Assembly (NCBI RefSeq): GCF_026016325.1
Contig: NZ_CP087203.1
Location: 6,262,001 to 6,326,000 of the forward strand
From: Pseudomonas sp. B21-056
GTDB lineage: Bacteria > Pseudomonadota > Gammaproteobacteria > Pseudomonadales > Pseudomonadaceae
Direction: 5' to 3'
Length of the DNA: 64,000 nucleotides
The position numbers were made by a program, and so were the translations under genes. Under the pieces are notes generated by a model. The model was not told where the DNA came from. It did not search any database and worked only from the letters and a program-made list of their open reading frames with translations. This document shows positions 36,298 through 46,951 of the stretch, in pieces. Position 1 is the first letter of the stretch; each line of letters starts with the position of its first letter.

Positions 36298-37313
36298 GTA
36301 CCCTGGACGCGATGCACCAGGAACCCTGGGAATACGACTTCTTCCAGGCGTTGCGGCGTATCGAGTGCGAAAGCCCCGGACTGCCGCGCCTGGGCCATTC
36401 GTTGCGCCTGGCCGATGACCCGCTGCGCCTCGGGCAACAGGCCGACTGCACTTTCGCCCCGGCCACCCTCGCCTCGGTGCAACCGGGCGTCGACGGCGCA
36501 CCGGCGCGGCTGGAGCAGTTCTTCTTCGGCCTCGGCGGCCCCAACGGTCCGATGCCGTTGCACATGACCGAATACGTGCGCGAGCGCCAGCGCAACAACG
36601 CCGACAGCACCAGCAAGCGCTTTCTCGATGTGTTCCACCATCGCCTGCTCAGCCTGTTCTACCGGGCCTGGGCCGAAGCGCGGCCAACGGTCAGCCATGA
36701 CCGTCCGGACGACGACTACTGGTCGGCGCGCCTGGCGGCGTTCAGCGGCCGGGGCATGCCAAGCCTGCTCGAACAGGGGCTGATCCCCGACACGGCGAAG
36801 CTGCATTACAGCGGTCACCTGGCAGCGCAAACCCGCTACCCGGACGGTTTGAAAGCCATCCTCGGCGAGTACTTCGGCCTGCCGGTGGAGATCGAAGAAT
36901 ACGTCGGCCAATGGCTGGAGTTGCCCGAACGCAGCCGCGTCGGCGTCAGCGCCTATCAACTGGGCGTGGACTTCTGCCTGGGCCGCTACGTGTGGGACCG
37001 CCAGCACAAATTCCGCATTCGCCTCGGGCCGCTCAAGCTCGTCGACTACATGGGCATGCTGCCCGGTGGTGAGCCGTTCAACGAATTGGTGGCCTGGGTC
37101 GCCGAGTACCTGGGCCATGAACTGGACTGGGACCTGAACCTGGTCCTGGAGCAGCCCGAAGTCCCGGCGCTCCAACTCAACGGCCGTTTCCGCCTGGGGT
37201 TCAACACCTGGCTGGGACAGCCCGAAAAAGATGCCAACGATCTAATACTGGCCCGGCATTACGCCGAACAGGCCAACACCTCACAGACCTCAAGGAGCCA
37301 TGAGCATGGGTGA
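36261..37313 (+). CDS. tssG: TssG, baseplate wedge protein
   Basis: A 350-aa TssG/ImpH protein with PWEYDFFQALRRIECESP near the N-terminus and FFFGLGGPNGPMPLHMTEYV. It overlaps tssF by 37 bp; a later ATG at 36312 (MHQEPWEYD) would avoid the overlap but leaves no upstream part. TssF-TssG overlaps of this kind are common. Confidence 0.93.
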   Translation: MESQARTSSDPVSTLDAMHQEPWEYDFFQALRRIECESPGLPRLGHSLRLADDPLRLGQQADCTFAPATLASVQPGVDGAPARLEQFFFGLGGPNGPMPLHMTEYVRERQRNNADSTSKRFLDVFHHRLLSLFYRAWAEARPTVSHDRPDDDYWSARLAAFSGRGMPSLLEQGLIPDTAKLHYSGHLAAQTRYPDGLKAILGEYFGLPVEIEEYVGQWLELPERSRVGVSAYQLGVDFCLGRYVWDRQHKFRIRLGPLKLVDYMGMLPGGEPFNELVAWVAEYLGHELDWDLNLVLEQPEVPALQLNGRFRLGFNTWLGQPEKDANDLILARHYAEQANTSQTSRSHEHG

Positions 37314-39996
37314 AATCAGTCGCGCCGCGTTGTTCGGCAAACTCAACAGCGTGGCCTACAAAGCCATCGAAGCCGCCACTGTGTTCTGCAAATTGCGCGG
37401 CAACCCTTATGTGGAGCTGGCCCACTGGTTTCACCAGTTGCTGCAACTGCAGGACTCGGACCTGCACCGCATCATCCGCCAGTTCAACGTCGAGCCGGCA
37501 CGCCTGGCCCGAGACCTGACCGACGCGTTGGACCGCCTGCCGCGGGGTTCGACCTCGATCACCGACCTGTCCTCCCACGTCGAAGAAGCCGTGGAACGCG
37601 GCTGGGTCTACGGCAGCCTGATGTTCGGCGAAAGCCAGGTGCGCACCGGTTACCTGGTACTGGGCATCCTCAAGACCCCAAGCCTGCGCCACGCGTTGCT
37701 GGGGCTGTCGTCGGAGTTCGACAAGGTCAAGGCCGAAGCCTTGAGCGAACGCTTTGACGAATACGTCGGCGACTCCCCGGAAAACGCCCTGACCGCCAGC
37801 GACGGCTTCAACGCCGGCAGCGTGCCGGGCGAAGCCAGCGGCGCCATGGCCCCCAGCGCCATGGGCAAGCAGGAAGCCCTCAAGCGCTTTACCGTCGACC
37901 TCACCGAGCAGGCCCGCAGCGGCAAACTCGACCCGATCGTCGGCCGTGACGAAGAGATCCGCCAACTGGTGGACATCCTCATGCGCCGCCGACAGAACAA
38001 CCCGATCCTCACCGGTGAAGCCGGCGTGGGCAAGACCGCCGTGGTCGAGGGCTTTGCCCTGCGCATCGTCGCCGGTGACGTGCCGCCGTCCCTCAAGGAC
38101 GTGGAACTGCGCAGCCTCGACGTCGGCCTGTTGCAGGCCGGCGCGAGCATGAAAGGCGAGTTCGAACAGCGCCTGCGCCAGGTCATCGAAGACGTCCAGG
38201 CCTCGCCGAAGCCGATCATCCTGTTCATCGACGAAGCCCACACACTGGTGGGTGCCGGTGGCGCCGCCGGGACCGGTGACGCAGCCAACCTGCTCAAGCC
38301 GGCCCTGGCCCGCGGCACCCTGCGCACCGTGGCCGCCACGACCTGGGCCGAGTACAAGAAGCACATCGAGAAAGACCCGGCCCTGACCCGGCGTTTCCAG
38401 GTGGTGCAAGTGGCCGAGCCGTCGGAAGACAAGGCCCTGCTGATGATGCGCGGCGTGGCCTCGACCATGGAACAGCACCATCAGGTGCAGATCCTCGACG
38501 AAGCCCTGGAGGCCTCGGTCAAGCTGTCCCACCGCTACATCCCGGCGCGTCAGTTGCCGGACAAATCCGTGAGCCTGCTGGACACCGCCTGCGCCCGCGT
38601 CGCCATCAGCCTACACGCAGTGCCGGCCGAAGTGGACGACAGCCGCCGGCGCATCGAAGCCCTGGAAACCGAGCTGCAGATCATCGCCCGTGAACACGCT
38701 ATCGGCGTGAGCATCGGCACGCGCCAGACCCAGAGCGAAACCCTGCTGAGCACCGAGCGCGAACGCCTCGCCGAGCTGGAAAGCCGCTGGGCCGAAGAGA
38801 AAACCCTGGTGGACGAACTGCTCGCCACCCGCGCCACCCTGCGCGAACGCGTCGGCGTAGTGGACAGCGACGACGCCAGCGACGCTTGCGACAACGAAAG
38901 CCACGCCCTGCGCGAGCAACTGGTGGACCTGCAACAGCGCCTCAGCGCCCTGCAAGGCGAAACCCCGTTGATCCTGCCGACCGTGGATTACCAGGCCGTG
39001 GCCTCGGTGGTCGCCGACTGGACCGGTATCCCGGTGGGCCGCATGGCTCGCAACGAACTGGAAACCGTGCTCAACCTCGACCAGCACCTGAAGAAACGCA
39101 TCATCGGCCAGGACCATGCCTTGCAGATGATCGCCAAGCGCATCCAGACCTCCCGCGCCGGCCTCGACAACCCGAGCAAGCCCATCGGCGTGTTCATGCT
39201 CGCCGGCACCTCCGGCGTGGGCAAGACCGAAACCGCCCTGGCCCTGGCCGAAGCCATGTATGGCGGTGAACAGAACGTCATCACCATCAACATGAGCGAG
39301 TTCCAGGAAGCCCACACCGTGTCCACCCTCAAGGGCGCGCCACCGGGCTACATCGGCTACGGCGAAGGCGGCGTGCTGACCGAAGCCGTGCGGCGCAAAC
39401 CGTACAGCGTGGTGTTGCTGGACGAGGTGGAAAAAGCCCACCCGGACGTGCATGAAATCTTCTTCCAGGTGTTCGACAAAGGCGTGATGGAAGATGGCGA
39501 AGGCCGGGTGATCGACTTCAAGAACACCCTGATCCTGCTGACCACCAACGCCGGTACCGAGCTGATCGCCGAGGTGTGCAAAAACCCGCAGGATGTGCCC
39601 GAGCCGGAAGAAATCGCCAAGGCCCTGCGCCAGCCGCTGCTGGAGATCTTCCCGCCGGCCCTGCTCGGGCGCCTGGTGACGATTCCGTACTACCCGCTCA
39701 GCGACGTGATGCTCAAGGCCATCACCCGTCTGCAACTCAACCGCATCAAGAAGCGCGTGGAGAACACCCACAAAGTGGCGTTCGACTATGACGACGCGGT
39801 GATCGACCTGATCGTCTCGCGCTGCACCGAGACCGAAAGCGGCGGCCGCATGATCGACACCATCCTGACCAACAGCCTGTTGCCGGACATGAGTCGCGAG
39901 TTCCTGACCCGCATGCTCGAAGGCAAGGCCCTGGCCGGGGTGCGGATCAGCGCGGTGGATAACGAATTGCAATACGATTTCAGCGACGCGGCCTGA
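37306..39996 (+). CDS. clpV: ClpV/TssH, AAA+ sheath-recycling ATPase
   Basis: An 896-aa ClpB-like ATPase starting MGEISRAALFGKLNSVAYKA. Two AAA+ modules carry Walker A motifs GEAGVGKT (237-244) and GTSGVGKT (634-641). ClpV extracts TssC from contracted sheaths so the parts can be reused. ATG 37306 is 8 bases after AAGGAG, so I prefer it to 37300, which is only 2 bases away. Overlaps the tssG stop. Confidence 0.96.
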   Translation: MGEISRAALFGKLNSVAYKAIEAATVFCKLRGNPYVELAHWFHQLLQLQDSDLHRIIRQFNVEPARLARDLTDALDRLPRGSTSITDLSSHVEEAVERGWVYGSLMFGESQVRTGYLVLGILKTPSLRHALLGLSSEFDKVKAEALSERFDEYVGDSPENALTASDGFNAGSVPGEASGAMAPSAMGKQEALKRFTVDLTEQARSGKLDPIVGRDEEIRQLVDILMRRRQNNPILTGEAGVGKTAVVEGFALRIVAGDVPPSLKDVELRSLDVGLLQAGASMKGEFEQRLRQVIEDVQASPKPIILFIDEAHTLVGAGGAAGTGDAANLLKPALARGTLRTVAATTWAEYKKHIEKDPALTRRFQVVQVAEPSEDKALLMMRGVASTMEQHHQVQILDEALEASVKLSHRYIPARQLPDKSVSLLDTACARVAISLHAVPAEVDDSRRRIEALETELQIIAREHAIGVSIGTRQTQSETLLSTERERLAELESRWAEEKTLVDELLATRATLRERVGVVDSDDASDACDNESHALREQLVDLQQRLSALQGETPLILPTVDYQAVASVVADWTGIPVGRMARNELETVLNLDQHLKKRIIGQDHALQMIAKRIQTSRAGLDNPSKPIGVFMLAGTSGVGKTETALALAEAMYGGEQNVITINMSEFQEAHTVSTLKGAPPGYIGYGEGGVLTEAVRRKPYSVVLLDEVEKAHPDVHEIFFQVFDKGVMEDGEGRVIDFKNTLILLTTNAGTELIAEVCKNPQDVPEPEEIAKALRQPLLEIFPPALLGRLVTIPYYPLSDVMLKAITRLQLNRIKKRVENTHKVAFDYDDAVIDLIVSRCTETESGGRMIDTILTNSLLPDMSREFLTRMLEGKALAGVRISAVDNELQYDFSDAA

Positions 39997-40019
39997 CCTG
40001 ACAGGAACACAAAGAACCC

Positions 40020-40110
40020 TGTGGGAGCGAGCCTGCTCGCGATAGCGGAATTACATTCAACATCGAGGTTGAATGACACACCGCAATCGCGAGCAGGCTC
40101 GCTCCCACAG
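40020..40110. repeat. REP/BIME pair between clpV and vgrG
   Basis: TGTGGGAGCGAGCCTGCTCG at 40020 and its inverse ending at 40110, enclosing a small ATTCAAC/GTTGAAT hairpin. Likely separates vgrG and the effector genes from the core operon at the RNA level. Confidence 0.85.
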
Positions 40111-40154
40111 TGGGTCCGGTTCCTTCAGCTCCTACAACTTGCACGGGATACTCG

Positions 40155-42086
40155 ATGTTACTCAACCAAGCCACACGCCTGGCCAAAATCACCAGCCCCC
40201 TGGGGCCCGAGGTGCTGTTGCTCAAGGACATGGGCGGCGGCGAAGAGCTGGGAAGGCTGTTCAACTATGAGTTGCAGCTGCACTCGCTGGACAACGCCAT
40301 CGACCTCAACCAGGTGCTCGGCAAGCCCATGTGCGTGAGCATGCAGCTGGACGGCGGTGGCGAGCGGCATTTCCACGGCATCGTGGCCCGCTTCAGCCAG
40401 AACGTCGACCAGGGCCAGTTCGCCAGTTACCAGGCCACGCTGCGGCCCTGGCTGTGGCTGCTGACGCGTACTTCCGATTGCCGGATTTTCCAGAACCTGA
40501 CCATCCCGCAGATCATCAAGCAGGTGTTCCGCGACCTGGGGTTTTCCGACTTCGAAGACGCCCTGAGCCGACCCTACCGCGAGTGGGAATACTGCGTGCA
40601 GTATCGCGAGACCAGCTTCGACTTCGTCAGCCGCCTGATGGAACAGGAAGGGATCTACTACTTCTTCCGCCACGAACAGGGCCGTCACGTGCTGGTGCTG
40701 GCCGATGCCTACGGTGCGCACACCAGCGCGCCCGGCTACGCGTCGGTGCCCTACTACCCGAAGAACGAGCAGCAACGCGAGCGTGACCACATTCACGACT
40801 GGCACCTGGCCCAGGAAGTCCAGCCCGGCTCCCTGGAGCTCAACGACTATGACTTCCAGCGCCCCAGCGCGCGCATCGACGTGCGCTCGGCCATGCCCCG
40901 TCCGCACACCGCCGGCGACTATCCGCTGTACGACTATCCCGGCACCTATGTGCAGAGCGCAGACGGCGAACACTACGCCCGCACCCGCATCGAAGCCTTG
41001 CAGACCCTGCACGAACAGGTCGAGCTGGCCGGTAACGCACGGGGCCTGGGCTCGGGCCATCTGTTCAGCCTCACCGGCTTCACCCGCCAGGACCAGAACC
41101 GCGAATACCTGATCGTCGGCGCCCGCTACTACCTGTCCCAGGAAAGTGGCGAAACCAGCGGCGGCGCACCGTCGGCACAGTTCGAAAGCAGCCTGACCTG
41201 CATCGTCGCCCAGCAAAGCTATCGTCCGCTGCCCCACACCCACCGGCCCATTGTCAAAGGTCCGCAGACCGCCCTGGTGGTCGGCCCCAAGGGCGAGGAA
41301 ATCTGGACCGACCAGTTCGGCCGGGTGAAGGTGCACTTCTATTGGGACCGTCACGACCAGTCCAACGAAAACAGCTCGTGCTGGATCCGCGTGTCGCAAT
41401 CCTGGGCCGGAAAGAACTGGGGCTCGATGCAGATCCCGCGCATCGGCCAGGAAGTGATCGTCAGCTTCCTCGAAGGCGACCCGGACCGACCGATCATCAC
41501 CGGACGCGTCTATAACGCCGAGCAGACCGTGCCTTACGACCTGCCCGACAACGCCACCCAGAGCGGCATGAAGAGCCGTTCGAGCAAGGGCGGCACGCCG
41601 GCGAATTTCAACGAAATCCGCATGGAAGACAAGAAAGGCGCCGAACAGTTGTACATCCATGCCGAGCGCAACCAGGACATCGTGGTCGAGGTGGACGAAA
41701 GCCATTCGGTGGGCCACGACCGCAACAAGAGCATCGGCCATGACGAGACGGTGACCATCGGCAACAACCGCCTGCGCATCGTCAAACAGGAAGACATCCT
41801 CTCGGTGGGCCTGCGCAAGACCGACAGTATCAGCCAGAGCTACGTCATCGAAGTGGGCGAAAACCTGCGGCTGGTGTGCGGTGAAAGCATCCTGGAGCTC
41901 AACGCCAGCGGCCAGATCAACCTGACCGGCGTGCAGATCAGCTTCTATGCCAAGGGCGATGCCGAGTTCAACACCGGCGGCGTTTTGCACCTGAACAATG
42001 GCGGCGGTCCCGGCGCTACCCCGGATGGCCAGGGCGTCAAGGCCAGCATCGACGCCAACGTCAAAGCCGCGTTCCCCAAGGGTTAA
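40155..42086 (+). CDS. vgrG: VgrG, T6SS spike protein
   Basis: A 643-aa VgrG. The N-terminal gp27-like part (MLLNQATRLAKITSPLGPEV...) includes FDFVSRLMEQEGIYYFFRHE. A gp5 OB-like part contains VWPKGE-like VGPKGEEIWTDQFGRVKVHF. The C-terminal needle has repeated charged strands (HSVGHDRNKSIGHDETVTIG). No extra C-terminal effector domain is visible, so it is a carrier spike. It should be sharpened by the PAAR region of the Rhs proteins and Tse6-like protein downstream. I chose ATG 40155 over 40110. Confidence 0.95.
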   Translation: MLLNQATRLAKITSPLGPEVLLLKDMGGGEELGRLFNYELQLHSLDNAIDLNQVLGKPMCVSMQLDGGGERHFHGIVARFSQNVDQGQFASYQATLRPWLWLLTRTSDCRIFQNLTIPQIIKQVFRDLGFSDFEDALSRPYREWEYCVQYRETSFDFVSRLMEQEGIYYFFRHEQGRHVLVLADAYGAHTSAPGYASVPYYPKNEQQRERDHIHDWHLAQEVQPGSLELNDYDFQRPSARIDVRSAMPRPHTAGDYPLYDYPGTYVQSADGEHYARTRIEALQTLHEQVELAGNARGLGSGHLFSLTGFTRQDQNREYLIVGARYYLSQESGETSGGAPSAQFESSLTCIVAQQSYRPLPHTHRPIVKGPQTALVVGPKGEEIWTDQFGRVKVHFYWDRHDQSNENSSCWIRVSQSWAGKNWGSMQIPRIGQEVIVSFLEGDPDRPIITGRVYNAEQTVPYDLPDNATQSGMKSRSSKGGTPANFNEIRMEDKKGAEQLYIHAERNQDIVVEVDESHSVGHDRNKSIGHDETVTIGNNRLRIVKQEDILSVGLRKTDSISQSYVIEVGENLRLVCGESILELNASGQINLTGVQISFYAKGDAEFNTGGVLHLNNGGGPGATPDGQGVKASIDANVKAAFPKG

Positions 42087-42104
42087 TCCAGAGATTCAGG
42101 CGCC

Positions 42105-42539
42105 ATGACTTACCGTATCAATGAATTCCAGTTCCAATTGCCGCCCGGCGAGTTGCTGGATGCGACGATCAACATCCTCAAGTTCCCCGAACTGGGCACA
42201 TCCTTGATCGTCAGCCGCAGCTTGCTGGCCGAGGGCGAAACCCTGCAAAGCAACCTCGACGACCAGCTCAAGCGCCTGGAAAAACAGGTACAGGACCTGC
42301 GCTGCCAACCGGGCGCCACGGTGCGCCTGGGCGCCAACCAGGAAGTCGAAGGCATCGAGCTGCGCAGCCAGTTCAGCAAGGGCAATGAAAAGGTCTTCCA
42401 GTACCAGTTGGCGCTGGTGTTGCCCGGCACGCGCAAGATGTTTGCCTTGAGTTACGTCAAGGCGGAAAAACTCGGCGATGCCGAAGCCGCGCATTGGGCA
42501 ACGATCAAGAACTCCTTGCTGTTCGACGTTCCGGCCTGA
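42105..42539 (+). CDS. Eag-family chaperone (DUF1795/DcrB) for the first Rhs toxin
   Basis: A 144-aa DUF1795 protein (MTYRINEFQFQLPPGELLDA...). Eag chaperones bind the hydrophobic N-terminal segments of PAAR/Rhs effectors, keep them soluble and help load them onto VgrG. It lies 18 bp after vgrG and 12 bp before the Rhs gene, exactly the expected position. It is distant in sequence from the second Eag protein at 52270-52704. Confidence 0.9.
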   Translation: MTYRINEFQFQLPPGELLDATINILKFPELGTSLIVSRSLLAEGETLQSNLDDQLKRLEKQVQDLRCQPGATVRLGANQEVEGIELRSQFSKGNEKVFQYQLALVLPGTRKMFALSYVKAEKLGDAEAAHWATIKNSLLFDVPA

Positions 42540-42551
42540 TGAGCGACCGGC

Positions 42552-45500
42552 ATGTCTGACGCGCTCTGGGCCGCGCGCCTGGGCGACGCACTGGATCACA
42601 CCTCGATGATGGCCGACATCCTCGGCGGCGTGCTGGAGGTGGCGGCCAACATTGCGATCACGGCCGTCGCCACCGCTGCCGTGGTGGCGGCCACGGGCAT
42701 CACCGTCGCCACCGGCGGCCTGGGCTGTTTCCTCCTGGGGGCGGTGGTCGGTGCGGTTGTCGGCATCGCCATGAGCAAGACCGGGGCCGACAAGGGCCTG
42801 AGCAATATGTGCGAGGGCATCGGCAACGCCCTCTTTCCGCCCACGGTGCAGGCGAACATTCTTACCGGTTCCACCGACACCCTGACCAATAACATCCCGG
42901 CCGCCCGTGCTGCCGGAGCCATCGAGTCCCACGTCGCACCCGCTGGCACCGAACTGGAAGCGCCCGAGCCCAGCTACCTGGACATGGCCGAGAGCTTCTT
43001 CTCGCAGATGTGGCGCCCCACCGTCGCCACACCGGCCCCCGGCGCCGTACCCAAGCCGCTGGACATGATCACCTGCCTGAAACATCCGCCGATGCCGCCG
43101 CAGTTCCTGGCCGAAGGCTCGGACAAGGTCACCATCAACGGCCAGCCCGCCGTGCGCAGCGGTGACCGCAGTACCTGCGAAGCGAAGGTAGTGTCGTCCG
43201 GGTTGATTTCACCCGATGTGACCATTGGCGGCGGCACCGTGGTGGTGCGCGAGATTCGCAGCGGCAAGACGCCGGGCGTGGGGCTGGCGGTGACTGCGTT
43301 GCTGATGCTTAAGGGAAGCAAGGGCAAGTTCTTCAGCAAGCTGCCGTGCATGTTGATTGGCGGCGCCGCTTCGATGGCGGTCAGCAGTGCGATGGGCGCT
43401 GCAGCCAATGCGGCCATGGGCTCATCCAATCCGGTGCACGCCGCCACCGGCGCCAAGGTGCTGGGTGGCGATGAGGACATGGACTTCGTCTTGCCGGGGA
43501 TCCTGCCCATCGACTGGCAGCGCTTCTACAACAGCCGTGACGAACGCGGCGAAGGGCTGCTCGGCGTCGGCTGGAGCGTGGCCTACGAAGTGTGCGTCGA
43601 GATCCGGCCCCATCCCGAGGGTGGTGAAACCCTGGTCTACACCGACGAACAGGGCCGTCCCATCGACATGGGCTCGATCCCCCTGGGTGGCGCGATGTTC
43701 AGCCCCGGCGAAGGCCTCGCCGTGCGGCGCCATGCCAACGGGCAATTGCTGATCGAAAGCGAGGACGGTCTGTATCGTCTGTTCGAACCGGCGCCGGGGA
43801 ACGCGGCTTTGCTGCGCCTGAATCAGTTGGGCGACCGCAACGACAACCGCATCCACCTCGACTACGACGAGGCCGGGCGCCTGGTACGGCTGCGCGACGC
43901 TTTCGACCTGGCACAGGTCGAGCTGGCTTACGAGCGTGAACGTGTCGTCCAGATCGAACGCCTGTACCCCGATCAGCAACGGGAAGTGCTGGTCAGCTAC
44001 GCCTACGACACGGCGGGCAATTTGGCCGAAGTGCGCGACGCCGGCGGCCAGGTGCAACGACGCTTCGCCTATGACGCCGGCCGGCGCATGGTGGAGCACC
44101 TGTTACCGACCGGCCTGCGCTGTTTCTATGACTGGGCCCTGGTCGAGGATCGGGAATGGCGGGTGGTTCGCCATTGGACCGACGAGGGCGACAGCTACCA
44201 GTTCGATTATGACCTCGCTGCCGGCATCACGCGCATCAGCGATGGCCTGCAGCGAGTCAGCACCCGCCATTGGAACACTCAGCACCAGATCACCCAGTTC
44301 ACCGACAATCTCGGCCAGACCTGGTCGTTCGAGTGGAACGACGAGCGCCAGATGCTCAGCGCCACCGACCCACAGGGCGGGCGCTACGCCTATAGCTACG
44401 ACGAAGCCGGCAACCTGATCAGCGAAACCGACCCGCTGGGTCGCAGTGGCTCAACCCTCTGGCTGGAACACTGGGCCTTGCCGCTGATGGAAACCGACGC
44501 GGCAGGCAATAGCTGGAAATACCGCTACGATCAGCGCGGCAACTGCATCGCCGAAACCGACCCGCTGGGCCACATCACCCGCTACCACTACGACACCCAC
44601 GGCCAGGTCGTCGAGATCATCGACGCCACCGGCAAAAGCAAGAAGCTGCGCTGGAACCCGTTCGGGCAACTGGTGGAGCATGTCGATTGCTCGGGTTATC
44701 CGACACGGTTCAGCTACGACCCACGCGGCTACCTGCACACCATTACCGATGCCCTCGGCGAGCGCACCCAGTTCAGCTATGACGCCCAAGGTCGACTGCT
44801 CAGCAGCCAGTTGCCGGACGGTCGCACTGAGCTTTACCAACGCGACGTCGCCGGCCAGTTGACCGGCTATACAGACCCGGCCGGGCACACCACGCTCTAC
44901 CAGCACAACCGTCGCGGCCAGGTCCGCCAGCGCACCGACGCCCAGGGCCGGCAGGTGCAGTTTGCGTATGACAGCTACGGGCGCCTGCAAGCGCTGGTCA
45001 ATGAAAATGGCGAGAGCTATCGGTTTGCCTGGGATGCGGGCGACCGGTTGACCGAACAACAGGATCTGGATGGCAGCGCCAAGCGCTACGCCTACGACCG
45101 GCTGGACAACGTCGCGGCGGTGACGGCCGTTCCGGCCCCTTACGACACAGGCCTGGCGGTTATCCCCGAAACGCCAACGCCCTCCATTGTCCATCGACTG
45201 GAACGCGATGCCATGGGTCGGCTGATCGCCAAAATCACCGACGATGGCCGCACCGAATACGCCTACGACCCGCTGGACCAGCTCACCGCTGTCACCTTCA
45301 CCGACCACCAGGACAACGCCCAGTCCCTGAGCTTCGCCTACGACGCCCTCGGCCAGTTGCTGGCCGAAAACAGCGCCGCCGGCAGTTTGCAACACCACTA
45401 CGACGAACTCGGCAACCTGATCCAGACCCAACTGCCCGATGGCCGCTGGCTCAACCGGCTGTACTACGGCAGCGGGCATCTGCACCAGATCAACCTCGAC

Positions 45501-46946
45501 GGCCAGGTCATCAGCGATTTCGAACGCGACCGCCTGCACCGCGAAGTGCTGCGCACCCAAGGGCAGATCAGCACCCGCAGCGAATACGACCGCAGCGGCC
45601 GCCTACGCTCGCGCCAGCGCCGCCACACCAGCCAACCGTCGCTCCTGCCGGCGGCGGTGCAAAAACACTTCGAGTACGACCCCGCCGACAACCTGATCGG
45701 CAAACTCGACCAGCAACCGGCCTCGCAACACCGCCAACTGCTGCACTACGACACTACCGGCCGCATCATCGCCAGCCAGGACAGCCTCCACGGCCAACGC
45801 GAAACCTTCACCTACGACGCCGCCGCCAACCTGCTGGATGGCCCGCAAGCGGGCGCCGGGCTGGTGGTGCACAACAAGCTGCTGACCTATCAGGACAAGC
45901 GTTACCGCTACGACGCGTTTGGCCGAATGATTGAAAAGCGCAGCGCAAAACGAGGCCTGCAACGCTTCGCCTACGATGCCGAAAGTCGCTTGATCGAAGT
46001 GCGCAACGAGAACGGCAACGTCGTGCGCATGACCTACGACCCGCTCGGCCGACGCATCATCAAAAGTGAGCACGACACCCACGGTTATCCGCTCGGCGAA
46101 ACCCGCTTTACCTGGGACGGTCTGCGCCTGTTGCAGGAACATCGCCACCAGCAGACCAGCCTGTACCTCTACGACGACAACAGCTACGAACCCCTGGCCC
46201 GAGTCGACGGCACTGGCCCACTGCAAAAGATCCGCTACTACCACAACGACCTCAACGGCCTGCCGGAACAACTCACCGAGGCCGACGGCCACAGCGTCTG
46301 GCAGGCGACCTATCGGGTCTGGGGCAACATGCTGCAAGAGGTACGCGAACCCTATTACATCGAAGAGCAGAACCTGCGGTTCCAAGGACAGTACCTGGAT
46401 CGGGAGACGGGGCTGCATTTCAATACGTTCAGGTTTTATGATCCGGATGTGGGGCGGTTTATTACACTGGATCCGATTGGGTTGGCGGGGGGATTAAACC
46501 TCTATCAGTACGCGCCAAATCCCCTGACGTGGATAGACCCGTGGGGATGGGCTTGCAAAAGCGCGGTCAGTGGTAACAAAGGCCGAACCAAGGCGATTCA
46601 TGACCTCAAGCGCAATGGCTTCAAGGTCGTTTCTGAAGAAGTGACCATGAAGGTCAACGGCAAGCGCATTCGGGCCGACTTCGTAGCCAAAGACCAAAAC
46701 GGAAAGCTGCATGTTTTTGAGGTGAAACACGGCACCGGGAAATTGACCCCCAACCAAACCGGTTCCAATGTCTTCGATATGACTAAGCCGGCCAACACCA
46801 CACAGCACCTGGGAGGGGGGACAATTAAACCATCCGCCGGAACAAAGGGATCGTTCAAAGTCGATACCAAAGGCATGCCGGGTGTACCGCTGGGTGGCAA
46901 AGGCGCTCAACACAACGCAACCTTCAATCTTTTAATCTACAAGTGA
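42552..46946 (+). CDS. Rhs-PAAR toxin 1 with PD-(D/E)XK-like nuclease tip
   Basis: A 1464-aa polymorphic toxin. Residues 1-90 hold a prePAAR/Eag-binding region and hydrophobic segments (VAANIAITAVATAAVVAATG). A PAAR domain lies at about 150-240 (DKVTINGQPAVRSGDRSTCE), followed by a second hydrophobic stretch near 245-295. About 1000 residues of YD/Rhs repeats form the cocoon, ending at GRFITLDPIGLAGGLNLYQY and NPLTWIDPWGW. The tip (about 1334-1464) carries D1376 (RADFVA) and E1390-x-K1392 (FEVKHG), a pattern of PD-(D/E)XK nucleases, so a DNase is likely. The body is nearly identical to Rhs 2. Confidence 0.92.
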   Translation: MSDALWAARLGDALDHTSMMADILGGVLEVAANIAITAVATAAVVAATGITVATGGLGCFLLGAVVGAVVGIAMSKTGADKGLSNMCEGIGNALFPPTVQANILTGSTDTLTNNIPAARAAGAIESHVAPAGTELEAPEPSYLDMAESFFSQMWRPTVATPAPGAVPKPLDMITCLKHPPMPPQFLAEGSDKVTINGQPAVRSGDRSTCEAKVVSSGLISPDVTIGGGTVVVREIRSGKTPGVGLAVTALLMLKGSKGKFFSKLPCMLIGGAASMAVSSAMGAAANAAMGSSNPVHAATGAKVLGGDEDMDFVLPGILPIDWQRFYNSRDERGEGLLGVGWSVAYEVCVEIRPHPEGGETLVYTDEQGRPIDMGSIPLGGAMFSPGEGLAVRRHANGQLLIESEDGLYRLFEPAPGNAALLRLNQLGDRNDNRIHLDYDEAGRLVRLRDAFDLAQVELAYERERVVQIERLYPDQQREVLVSYAYDTAGNLAEVRDAGGQVQRRFAYDAGRRMVEHLLPTGLRCFYDWALVEDREWRVVRHWTDEGDSYQFDYDLAAGITRISDGLQRVSTRHWNTQHQITQFTDNLGQTWSFEWNDERQMLSATDPQGGRYAYSYDEAGNLISETDPLGRSGSTLWLEHWALPLMETDAAGNSWKYRYDQRGNCIAETDPLGHITRYHYDTHGQVVEIIDATGKSKKLRWNPFGQLVEHVDCSGYPTRFSYDPRGYLHTITDALGERTQFSYDAQGRLLSSQLPDGRTELYQRDVAGQLTGYTDPAGHTTLYQHNRRGQVRQRTDAQGRQVQFAYDSYGRLQALVNENGESYRFAWDAGDRLTEQQDLDGSAKRYAYDRLDNVAAVTAVPAPYDTGLAVIPETPTPSIVHRLERDAMGRLIAKITDDGRTEYAYDPLDQLTAVTFTDHQDNAQSLSFAYDALGQLLAENSAAGSLQHHYDELGNLIQTQLPDGRWLNRLYYGSGHLHQINLDGQVISDFERDRLHREVLRTQGQISTRSEYDRSGRLRSRQRRHTSQPSLLPAAVQKHFEYDPADNLIGKLDQQPASQHRQLLHYDTTGRIIASQDSLHGQRETFTYDAAANLLDGPQAGAGLVVHNKLLTYQDKRYRYDAFGRMIEKRSAKRGLQRFAYDAESRLIEVRNENGNVVRMTYDPLGRRIIKSEHDTHGYPLGETRFTWDGLRLLQEHRHQQTSLYLYDDNSYEPLARVDGTGPLQKIRYYHNDLNGLPEQLTEADGHSVWQATYRVWGNMLQEVREPYYIEEQNLRFQGQYLDRETGLHFNTFRFYDPDVGRFITLDPIGLAGGLNLYQYAPNPLTWIDPWGWACKSAVSGNKGRTKAIHDLKRNGFKVVSEEVTMKVNGKRIRADFVAKDQNGKLHVFEVKHGTGKLTPNQTGSNVFDMTKPANTTQHLGGGTIKPSAGTKGSFKVDTKGMPGVPLGGKGAQHNATFNLLIYK

Positions 46947-46951
46947 ACCCC